A DNA stretch of 64,000 bases from the NCBI RefSeq assembly GCF_932526225.1, contig NC_064038.1, positions 7,377,070 through 7,441,069 on the forward strand, given 5' to 3'. This stretch comes from Nematostella vectensis (taxonomy: Eukaryota > Cnidaria > Anthozoa > Actiniaria > Edwardsiidae). Shown piece after piece: positions 1-10,418 of this stretch. Below the pieces are notes generated by a model that was not told where the DNA came from, ran no database searches, and saw only the letters and a list, made by a program, of their open reading frames with translations. Position 1 is the stretch's first letter. The number at the start of each line of letters is the position of its first letter. The position numbers and the translations under genes were made by a program.

Positions 1-222
1 TAACAACCAACACTTCACAAGTACTGCATTGTAAGGAACCCATCTTTTAGAGATATAACCCTTTAGTAACACACAGGAGCTACAGCACCAAGTTTTAGAT
101 ACAAATTTTAGTGTTTTAATGTGAGGGCTCGAAGAATAACATAGTCAAACAATAAATAAATACTCCCACATTCCACTGAAAGAAACCAAAATAGCAAGTG
201 AGGCAGTTGTAATAACACTTAC

Positions 223-3200
223 CAATAAACTCTTTCTTCGAGATTTTTCCGTCGTTATCTTTGTCAAAATTATCGAGATATTCCTATGAATAAAATTCCC
301 AAACCGTAAATTTCCAATTCGACATTTGGGAAGAATGCGTTATGTAACGCAAGCAGCACGTCTGCCATACAAGCAGGGCCGTAGCAGGGGTGGGGCACTG
401 GGGGCACGTGCCCCCTAATAATTTGAAAAATTATAAGGAAATGACCAGTAGGGGCGTGGCTGTGCCTTCCAAATATTTTCTTAAATTTTCTGTATTGTGC
501 CCCCCCCCCCCCCAATATTTCGAGGCCTGCTACGGCCCTGACAAGGATTGGTGTCAGAGAACTACCCTACCCTACCCTCACATTTATACTTAGGGCAAGC
601 AGCACGTCTGCCGTATAAAGGATTGGTGTCAGAGAACTACCCTACCCTACCCTCGTGTATACTTACCGCAATCACCACGTCTGCCATATTAGGGGAGTCC
701 TCTGGCATCATCATCATGGCAATCTCTACCGCTGTTAGTTTTTCGTCCTTGTCGGTATCAGCAGCGGCGAATCGACGCTTTTCATTGAGTTTAGCTTTTT
801 CCTGATCTCCGGTGGGCTCTGAAAGGTCGCCTGGGGAAACAAATAAAGACAATCTAAGGGCGCAAATAGAAGCTGAAGTCTCGAACAGCTTTAGCTTGCT
901 TACCACTGTTGTAGCCGGACCTATTAGCATACTCGTCCCATGTGACACCGCCATCCATATTATTGTCGTACAGTTCCATTAGCTTTTTGCCTTCCTCCGC
1001 GAGACGAGCATCGATCATTGTCTTGATGTGGTCTTTCAGTTCCTGCTCGGTGATTTTCCGGTCCTTGTTGGTATCAATTTTCCTCAAAATACGACTATGA
1101 TTTAACAGAACAATAGCTAAAACTTGACTAAATAGCTTAATCATCATTATCATCGTCATAATCGTCCTCACCATCATAATCAACATCGTCATTATCGTCG
1201 CCATAATATAATGATCTATGACTTTTATTATCATCACCATCATCGTCATCTTAATGATTATCGACTTTTAGCGTCATGATTATCATAATCACCAACGCCA
1301 TCATATTGATCTAGAACTTTTATATATATCATCAGCTTCTTCTTAATCCTCATCATCGTCTTCATTACCATCATTATCAAATCATTATCATCATTATCAT
1401 CATCAACGTCATCATCATCATCGACGTCATCATAATCATCATTGTCATCACCATCGCCATCACAATGATCTATAGTTCTTATCATCAATATTGTGGGGGA
1501 GGAACCGACCTGCGTCCACTCAAATTACTATCAAACAGTAAGACATAGCTACAAGCCATTGTGTAGCGCGTGATATTGTACAGCGAGTGCAATAAGTTGT
1601 TTTTTTAGAGATTGTGCGACTCTATTGTGACATTTAGCCACATTAGCCACGCCATACCGCAGCTTGATCTTGCTTTCCATACTCCGAGAAACTTGTGGCA
1701 TGTTGCTAGCAGAGGAACCGTCACCACCACCACCAGCGCCACACATGCCTTGGCCAGGGCTAGAACTACCACCCCCGCAAGAGCCTCCTTCGTCCTTGGG
1801 TGGGGCACCGCACATGCCCTCTGAGGGGCCGCCACTTGGAGGGGCATCGCCACCACATGAACCGGCGTCCGCTGAGGAGAGCATTTGTTTAAATAGAACG
1901 CTTTACTTCACTGTGGACTAACGCCAAAAATCTTCTCTTTTTTATAAAGACAATGATAAAGCGAATCTATCCGATAAACTTATACTAAATATTTTTTAAT
2001 AATAAAAAAGTCTTTTAATTACACATGAGGTACTCTCACTAGAAAGCCCAGGGGCAGCGGACGGGGAGGGGGAGAGTAGCGCATGCCCCCCAACTTTTCT
2101 GAGCGGAGTGTGTGGATTTTTTTTTATTATTACATGAACGCTTGCTAGCAGAAGAACCGTCACCACCACCACCAGCGCCACACATGCCTTGGCCAGGGCT
2201 AGAACTACCACCCCCGCAAGAGCCTCCTTCGTCCTTGGGTGGGGCACCGCACATGCCCTCTGAGGGGCCGCCACTTGGAGGGGCATCGCCACCACATGAA
2301 CCGGCGTCCGCTGAGGAGAGCATTTGTTTAAATAGAACGCTTTACTTCACTGTGGACTAACGCCAAAAATCTTCTCTTTTTTATAAAGACAATGATAAAG
2401 CGAATCTATCCGATAAACTTATACTAAATATTTTTTAATAATAAAAAAAAGTCTTTTAATTACACACGAGGTACTCTCACTAGAAAGCCCAGGGGCAGCG
2501 GACGGGGAGGGGGAGAGTAGCGCATGCCCCCCAACTTTTCTGAGCGGAGTGTGTGTTTTTTTTTATTATTACATGAACGCGGGGTTTACGTGTGACTAAA
2601 TATGTATCGAGAGTTACATATATAAATCAATTGCTTCATAAAAGACAATATCATACACACGCCACGTACTCTTACTAGAAAGCCCGCTGTACATGTGCAA
2701 TAGGTCGTTTTTCAGGATGATTAAAGTGTATGATGTTTTTTTTTTCTTATAAGCCCTTCAGGCTTCATTGCAAAACAAAAAAAAATTTGAAAAATTTGTA
2801 AGACGGCTGTAAACAAACTTAAAAAGCTTTCTCGGTCAAATTTAATGATCTAGAAACGAACAGCCTATTGTGCTTTGAACGTTTAAAGACAATGATAAAG
2901 CGAATCTATCCGATAAACTTATACTGAATATTTTTTAATAATAAAAAAAAGCAATCGCCTAAGCAATTAGTAGTCTCTTATAAATCAAAAACAAACAAAG
3001 CAGTCTCATATAATCAGCAACAAACAAGTTGAGCTCCTTTCATATACCACACAGGTGCAACATACGCGGGAAATATATCACAAAAGAATACAAACCTGAA
3101 GGTCCACCGCCGTCCTGAGGAGCAGAACCACAGCTTCCACTGTCAGAAGCCCCGCTACATCCTCCCTCAAGACTTCCATATCCTCCCTTGACGAAGATAA

Positions 3201-3258
3201 AGATCGGTGCTATTAATAATATCGAGAAAAGCGCGAGTTTTGTCCCGAGTATTCGCAT
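223..3258 (-). CDS. calumenin/reticulocalbin-like (CREC family) EF-hand protein, 5' part of gene
   Basis: Five exons can be joined in frame: 3258-3096, 1871-1658, 1094-904, 830-667 and 283-223; the 3' end lies beyond position 1. Exon 1 starts with a hydrophobic signal peptide (MRILGTKLALFSILLIAPIF) and ends in a short Gly/Cys/Ser stretch. Exon 2 is an unusual Gly/Cys-rich segment ending in SKIKLR, which joins phase 2 to exon 3 (RILRKIDTNKDRK). EF-hand loops are visible at DTNKDRKITEQE, DNNMDGGVTWDE, DTDKDEKLTAVE and DKDNDGKISKKE, with the WDEY and MADVV contexts typical of CREC proteins. These proteins sit in the lumen of the ER and secretory pathway and bind calcium with low affinity. The second Asp-rich loop (DNNMDGG) and third loop (DEK at the glycine position) are non-ideal, so calcium binding may be weak there. 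The Cys/Gly-rich insert is not usual for the family. Splice signals and phases are seen; family membership follows from the EF-hand arrangement. Confidence 0.85.
375..539. mobile_element. MITE, family with TIR AGGGCCGTAGCAGG
   Basis: A 165-bp non-coding element has perfect 14-bp terminal inverted repeats, AGGGCCGTAGCAGG and CCTGCTACGGCCCT. It holds a C-tract and an AT-rich centre. It lies in the intron between calumenin-like exons 4 and 5. Related copies are at about 27.6, 50.3 and 62.8 kb. Confidence 0.75.
590..672. repeat. partial duplications of the calumenin exon 4 3' end
   Basis: The segment around the exon 4 donor (reading CACGTCTGCCATAT) recurs as CACGTCTGCCGTAT near 602 and again near 356, beside a repeated tract containing GGTGTCAGAGAACTACCC at 549 and 629. 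These look like decayed duplications of the exon end and following intron. Confidence 0.5.
1139..1485. repeat. imperfect (ATC)n trinucleotide microsatellite
   Basis: About 350 bp of interrupted ATC/TCA trinucleotides (cDNA strand GAT) lies in the intron between calumenin-like exons 2 and 3. It gives long open frames of Met, Ile and Asp on the minus strand that are compositional artefacts. Confidence 0.85.
1709..2590. repeat. tandem duplication, 439-bp offset, of calumenin exon 2 with flanking intron
   Basis: The block from about 1709 to 2110 recurs almost identically from about 2148 to 2560 (offset 439-441 bp). It includes the 3' splice acceptor and most of exon 2. Pieces of the flanking intron occur a third time near 2660 and 2884-2950. 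The high identity points to a recent event. Confidence 0.9.
2148..2310 (-). pseudogene. truncated duplicate of calumenin-like exon 2
   Basis: This copy keeps the acceptor (CTCCTCAG) and the Gly/Cys-rich codons, and exon 1 could splice to it in phase. It diverges from the intact exon after GSSAS and loses the family-conserved segment ending in SKIKLR together with the phase-2 donor. It is therefore probably a dead exon, although inclusion as an alternative exon cannot be excluded. Confidence 0.65.
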
Positions 3259-4110
3259 TTTGGCACGGTTTTGATGAGGGATATATCAGGGAAGTGTTGA
3301 AGGCCTTGCAAAGACGTTTTGTAGGTTTTGAGTTGTGAGTCAGCGTTGTTACGGCGTCGCTTGACTTGAGACGTTAAATATGATATACATGACTGGCCAA
3401 GCCATGTTTGTATTATCGGTAGGACTAAACGGAAAGAGGAAAGATGTTTTACAGTGCCCAAGCCGCTTTATTGTAATCAATATAGAAGTACTTTTCCGAG
3501 GGAAAGAACACGCCTCTTTGATACATATGAAGTTAGAAAATAAATCACCCACTTTCTTATATCCAGCACTTGCGTGACTGCATTTGAAAAGCTTTCAGGC
3601 GGGAATATCGAATATCGTATTCTACCTCCAATAAAAGACGGAAGAACTCGTGCATACCGGGGAAATTTGTGTAACAATAGTCTATCACTAGAAGCGTACA
3701 ACTGTGTTAGAGGTGATAAAGCGGTTTTCAAAAACTCGTGAAATACTATTTAGTTTATTTTGTACTAATACACAATAAAGTCTTTGTTCTCTTTTGTTCT
3801 GGCTGGATTTTGAAAACCCCTCAAAAATGATAATGATAAAATGATAGTGATAATAATACAGTGGAATATATAACGGACACCCTCGAAACCGTGAAAGGTG
3901 ACCGCTTAATGTAGGTCGCCTTTTTTTCGATCAAATTCGGAGTATTCACAATTATAATTGACTTTAACTACCTTAGAGTGCATAACTGTCTCCTTTTTGC
4001 CCTATATTTTTATTAATCGAGACGTTATTGCCATTCTATACGGCTACAGCATTTGGTGCATATCAACTGAAGCAAAACAATGGCGGTCACAATTGAAAAC
4101 GACAGGAAGG
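3259..4110. other. upstream region of the calumenin-like gene, no gene seen
   Basis: This stretch lies between the start codon of the minus-strand calumenin-like gene and the 46-bp satellite. Short ORFs on both strands overlap each other and show no recognisable motifs. It should contain the promoter, but no clear TATA box or other element can be assigned. Confidence 0.5.
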
Positions 4111-7100
4111 ACGCTCCTAGTGATGGGCTAACTCATAGTACCTATATCACAGTTGTACGCTCCTAGTGATGGGCTCACTCATAGTACATATATCACAGTT
4201 GTACGCTCCTAGTGATAGGCTCACTCATAGTACCTATATCACAGTTGTACGCTCCTAGTGATAGGCTCACTCATAGTACATATATCACAGTTGTACACTC
4301 CTAGTGATTGGCTAACTCATAGTACCTATATCACAGTTGTACGCTCCTAGTGATGGGCTCACTCATAGTACCTATATCACAGTTGTACACTCCTAGTGAT
4401 GGGTTCGCTCACAGTACCTATATCACAGTTGTACGCTCCTAGCGATGGGCTCACTCATAGTACCTATATCACAGTTATACGCTCCTAGTGATGGGCTCAC
4501 TCATAGTACCTATATCACAGTTGTACGCTCCTAGTGATGGGCTAACTCATAGTACCTATATCACAGTTGTACGGTCCTAGTGATGGGCTCACTCATAGTA
4601 CCTATATCACAGTTGTACGCTCCTAGTGATGGGCTCACTCATAGTACCTATATCACAGTTGTACGCTCCTAGTGATGGGTTCACTTATAGTACCTATATC
4701 ACAGCTGTACGCTCCTAGTGATGGGCTCAGTCATAGTACCTATATCACAGTTGTACGCTCCTAGTGATGGGCTCACTCATAGTACCTATATCACAGTTGT
4801 ACGCTCCTAGTGATAGGCTCACTTATAGTACCTATATCACAGTTGTACGCTCCTAGTGATGGGTTTACTCATAGTACCTATATCACAGTTGTACACTCCT
4901 AGTGATGGGTTTACTCATAGTACCTATGTCACAGTTGTACACTCCTAGTGATAGGCTCACTCATAGTACCTATATCACAGTTGTACACTCCTAGTGATGG
5001 ACTCACTTATAGTACCTATGTCACAGTTGTACGCTCCTAGTGATGGGTTTACTCATAGTACCTATATCACAGTTGTACACTCCTAGTGATGGGCTTACTC
5101 ATAGTACCTATATCACAGTTGTACGCTCCTAGTGATGGGTTTACTCATAGTACCTATATCACAGTTGTACACTCCTAGTGATGGGCTCACTCATAGTACC
5201 TATATCACAGTTGTACGCTCCTAGTGATGGGCTCACTCATAGTACCTATGTCACAGTTGTACACTCCTAGTGATGGACTCACTTATAGTACCTATATCAC
5301 AGTTGTACGCTCCTAGTGATGGGTTTACTCATAGTACCTATATCACAGTTGTACACTCCTAGTGATGGGCTCACTCATAGTACCTATGTCACAGTTGTAC
5401 ACTCCTAGTGATGGACTCACTTATAGTACCTATATCACAGTTGTACGCTCCTAGTGATGGGTTTACTCATAGTACCTATATCACAGTTGTACGCTCCTAG
5501 TGATGGGCTTACTCATAGTACCTATATCACAGTTGTACACTCCTAGTTATGGGCTAACTCATAGTACCTATATCACAGTTGTACGCTCCTAGTGATGGGC
5601 TCACTCGTAGTACCTATGTCACAGTTGTACACTCCTAGTGATGGACTCACTTATAGTACCTATATCACAGTTGTACACTCCTAGTGATGGGTTTACTCAT
5701 AGTACCTATATCACAGTTGTACGCTCCTAGTGATGGGCTCACTCATAGTACCTATATCACAGTTGTACGCTCCTAGTGATGGGCTCACTCATAGTACCTA
5801 TATCACAGTTGTACGCTCCTAGTGATGGGCTAACTCATAGTACCTATATCACAGTTGTACGCTCCTAGTGATGGGCTCACTCATAGTACATATATCACAG
5901 TTGTACACTCCTAGTGATGGACTCACTTATAGTACCTATATCACAGTTGTACTTTCCTAGTGATGGACTCACTTATAGTACCTATATCACAGTTGTACGC
6001 TCCTAGTGATGGGCTCACTCATAGTACATATATCACAGTTGTACACTCCTAGTGATGGACTCACTTATAGTACCTATATCACAGTTGTACTTTCCTAGTG
6101 ATGGGCTCACTCATAGTACCTATGTCACAGTTGTACACTCCTAGTGATGGACTCACTTATAGTACCTATATCACAGTTGTACGCTCCTAGTGATGGGCTC
6201 ACTCATAGTACCTATATCACAGTTGTACGCTCCTAGTGATGGGCTAACTCATAGTACCTATATCACAGTTGTACGCTCCTAGTGATGGGCTCACTCATAG
6301 TACCTATGTCACAGTTGTACACTCCTAGTGATGGACTCACTTATAGTACCTATATCACAGTTGTACGCTCCTAGTGATGGACTCACTTATAGTACCTATA
6401 TCACAGTTGTACGCTCCTAGTGATGGGCTCACTCATAGTACATATATCACAGTTGTACACTCCTAGTGATGGACTCACTTATAGTACCTATATCACAGTT
6501 GTACTTTCCTAGTGATGGGCTCACTCATAGTACCTATGTCACAGTTGTACACTCCTAGTGATGGACTCACTTATAGTACCTATATCACAGTTGTACGCTC
6601 CTAGTGATGGGCTCACTCATAGTACCTATATCACAGTTGTACGCTCCTAGTGATGGACTCACTTATAGTACCTATATCACAGTTGTACGCTCCTAGTGAT
6701 GGGCTCACTCATAGTACATATATCACAGTTGTACACTCCTAGTGATGGACTCACTTATAGTACCTATATCACAGTTGTACTTTCCTAGTGATGGGCTCAC
6801 TCATAGTACCTATGTCACAGTTGTACACTCCTAGTGATGGACTCACTTATAGTACCTATATCACAGTTGTACGCTCCTAGTGATGGGCTCACTCATAGTA
6901 CCTATATCACAGTTGTACGCTCCTAGTAATGGCCTCACTCATAGTACCTATATCACAGTTGTACGCTCCTAGTGATGGGCTCACTCATAGTACCTATATC
7001 ACAGTTGTACTTTCCTAGTGATGGGCTCACTCATAGTACCTATGTCACAGTTGTACGCTCCTAGTGATGGGCTTACTCATAGTACCTATATCACAGTTGT

Positions 7101-8790
7101 ACGCTCCTAGTGATGGGTTTACTCATAGTACCTATATCACAGTTGTACGCTCCTAGTGATGGGCTTACTCATAGTACCTATATCACAGTTGTACACTCCT
7201 AGTTATGGGCTAACTCATAGTACCTATGTCACAGTTGTACACTACTAGTGATGGGATCAGTCATAGTACCTATATCACAGTTGTACGCTCCTAGTGATGG
7301 GCTCACTCGTAGTACCTATATCACAGTTGTACTTTCCTAGTGATGGGCTCACTCATAGTACCTATATCACAGTTGTACGCTCCTAGTGATAGGCTCACTT
7401 ATAGTACCTATATCACAGTTGTACGCTCCTAGTGATGGGTTTACTCATAGTACCTATATCACAGTTGTACGCTCCTAGTGATGGCCTCACTCATAGTACC
7501 TATGTCACAGTTGTACACTACTAGTGATGGACTCACTTATAGTACCTATATCACAGTTGTACACTCCTAGTGATGGGCTCACTCATAGTACCTATATCAC
7601 AGTTGTACGCTCCTAGTGATAGGCTCACTTATAGTACCTATATCACAGTTGTACGCTCCTAGTGATGGGTTTACTCATAGTACCTATATCACAGTTGTAC
7701 ACTCCTAGTGATGGGCTTACTCATAGTACCTATATCACAGTTGTACGCTCCTAGTGATAGGCTCACTCATAGTACCTATATCACAGTTGTACGCTCCTAG
7801 TGATGGGCTCACTCATAGTACATATATCACAGTTGTACTTTCCTAGTGATGGGCTCACTCATAGTACCTATTTCACAGTTGTACACTCCTAGCGATGGGC
7901 TCACTCATAGTACCTATATCACAGTTGTACACTCCTAGTGATGGGCTCACTCATAGTACCTATGTCACAGTTGTACACTCCTAGTGATGGACTCACTTAT
8001 AGTACCTATATCACAGTTGTACGCTCCTAGTGATGGACTCACTTATAGTACCTATATCACAGTTGTACGCTCCTAGTGATGGGTTTACTCATAGTACCTA
8101 TATCACAGTTGTACACTCCTAGTGATGGGCTTACTCATAGTACCTATATCACAGTTGTACACTCCTAGTGATGGGCTCACTCATAGTACATATATCACAG
8201 TTGTACTTTCCTAGTGATGGGCTTACTCATAGTACCTATGTCACAGTTGTACACTCCTAGTGATGGACTCACTTATAGTACCTATATCACAGTTGTACGC
8301 TCCTAGTGATGGGTTTACTCATAGTACCTATATCACAGTTGTACACTCCTAGTGATGGGCTTACTCATAGTACCTATATCACAGTTGTACTTTCCTAGTG
8401 ATGGGCTTACTCATAGTACCTATATCACAGTTGTACACTCCTAGTGATGGACTCACTCATAGTACCTATGTCACAGTTGTACACTCCTAGTGATGGACTC
8501 ACTTATAGTACCTATATCACAGTTGTACGCTCCTAGTGATGGGTTTACTCATAGTACCTATATCACAGTTGTACGCTCCTAGTGATGGGCTTACTCATAG
8601 TACCTATATCACAGTTGTACACTCCTAGTTATGGGCTAACTCATAGTACCTATGTCACAGTTGTACACTACTAGTGATGGGATCAGTCATAGTACCTATA
8701 TCATAGTTGTACGCTCCTAATGATGGGCTCATTTATAGTACCTATGTCAGTTGCACACTCCTAGTGATGGGCTCACTCATAGAACCTACA
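4111..8790. repeat. 46-bp satellite array, about 100 tandem units
   Basis: A unit of 46 bp, containing CTCCTAGTGATGGGCTCACT followed by CATAGTACCTATATCACAGT, repeats head to tail for about 4.68 kb, which is close to 101 copies. Variant positions (cgctcc/cactcc/ctttcc, gggctc/ggactc/gggttt, cctatatc/cctatgtc) recur in blocks, suggesting irregular higher-order amplification. Units at the two ends are more diverged. The period is not a multiple of three and no long ORF runs through it, so it is non-coding. Confidence 0.97.
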
Positions 8791-9500
8791 AATACTACAA
8801 ATAATATAGCAAATTAAGTAAATGCTGGTGTTTAGAAACATACTAGCAAAGGGATGACAATTAGAGCAATTTATTTTTTACTTAGAAACATAACAGGTGT
8901 TTCATCCAAGGGATGCACCAATAGAGGAAGCACACATCCCCTCAGATTTCAGAAGTTCGCTCCTAGCTAGATAAATATATAACCTGATTATAATTATTCG
9001 ACTGGACAAATTTTATGATGTAGTATCGACTTCAGATCAAATATTTACAATTTTACTCCTTCCAATCTAACAATTCGAGGTGTTCATTCACCATCATCAG
9101 TCAATCAAAAAAAAAATCAAAATTTATTCTAAAATGTAACCATTTCAAATCTATGCAATAACAAATTATTATTGCAGTAAAAAAATTAACAATTATCCAT
9201 ATGTTTTTTTCTTTGTAAAAACTAAAAAAAACGTTGACGCAAATAGGGCGAGACCAGCGGCGACATGTAGGGCACTCTTTTGAGGCTAATTAACTCGTTC
9301 CGATATGATAGCTGGGGACCGTGTTCGGGCATCTTCCCAAGTAATAATAAATAATATAATAATAAATCTGATCTCGATACCGAAGTATGTTGTGTAACGT
9401 CAGATTTTCAGAAATCGGGCCGACACCATGGATTTGCAAACAAAACGGGCATGTAATTCATATTTTATACGACGTGCACGTCTCCCTTTGCTCGTCCGAT
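8791..9500. other. AT-rich intergenic DNA, nothing recognised
   Basis: No ORF of note, no RNA gene and no tandem repeat was seen between the satellite and position 9500. Confidence 0.5.
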
Positions 9501-9746
9501 TTAGTACATCTCCTTCGTTGTCGAGCAAAGTGTTGAGGTAGAGCACAAAGAGCAATAAAAAACTGTGTAAAATCCTCCATTAGACTTGTGTCCAATCTCA
9601 AGTTGGTTTCTTCCAAACGGACTTGTTGCACTCATCCTTTGGCATTCTTCACGAGCTGCACAATGGTGACTTGACAACATTTCGCGTCTGTAAGCTGTTA
9701 CAAGGAGATTAAGGATAGTAACGAGTAAGCTCTTTACCCTCTTCAT
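9501..9746 (-). CDS. possible small secreted-type ORF or first exon, unrecognised
   Basis: An 81-codon ORF begins MKRVKSLLVTILNLLVTAYR, resembling a signal peptide or N-terminal anchor, followed by a region with cysteines near residues 29, 35, 64, 67 and 72. No family is recognised. It lies just downstream of HLTF on the same strand and may be chance or part of a spliced gene. Confidence 0.2.
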   Translation of the reverse strand: MKRVKSLLVTILNLLVTAYRREMLSSHHCAAREECQRMSATSPFGRNQLEIGHKSNGGFYTVFYCSLCSTSTLCSTTKEMY

Positions 9747-9794
9747 ACGTACGCTGGTAGGTCATTTCTGAGCGAGATCAATACTCATTCGTGT

Positions 9795-10418
9795 AATGGT
9801 TGCTCCGTAGTTGCGTAATGTAGTTATACACTCCAAGTTTAGGATGACGGTTGTTTCAGGGCAGGTAACAGGTAAGGGCTTTATTACTCTCTTCTTTCGT
9901 ACGCTGGTATGTCCTTTTTTTGAGCAAGTTCAATAAAAATTCGTGCATTGGTTGTTCTAAATCACGTTATTTAGTTATATCCCGCTCGGATGATGGTTGA
10001 TCCAGGGCGTGTCTACGGGTTGTTCTATATGTTCTAATTCCCGTGATGTAGTTATATCCACCTAGTTCCGAATGAAGGTTGATCCAGGGCATGTCTACGG
10101 GTTGTTCTATATATTCTAATTCCCGTGATGTAGTTATATCCACCTAGTTTCGAATGAAGGTTGATCCAGGGCATGTCTACGGGTTGTTCTATATATTCTA
10201 ATTCCCGTGATGTAGTTATATCCACCTAGTTTCGAATGAAGGTTGATCCAGGGCATGTCTACGGGTTGTTCTATATGTTCTAATTCCCGTGATGTAGTTA
10301 TATCCACCTAGTTTCGAATGAAGGTTGATCCAGGGCATGTCTATGGGTTGTTCTATATATTCTAATTCCCGTGATGTAGTTATATCCACCTAGTTTCGAA
10401 TGAAGGTTGATCCAGGCA
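9795..10418. repeat. 82-bp minisatellite overlapping the HLTF stop codon
   Basis: An 82-bp unit starting GGGTTGTTCTATATATTCTA repeats about five times with high identity (starts at 10017, 10099, 10181, 10263 and 10345), with two or three diverged units from about 9795. The last unit runs into the terminal HLTF exon, so that the final HLTF codons and stop (minus strand, 10390-10392) are made of repeat sequence. Confidence 0.93.

Noticed and set aside
854..1488. Met/Ile/Asp-rich minus-strand ORFs
   Set aside because: They are produced by the (ATC)n microsatellite in a calumenin intron; only the EF-hand part at 1094-904 is coding.
4111..8790. CRISPR-like array
   Set aside because: The repeats are contiguous 46-bp units with no unique spacers, and the locus is eukaryotic.
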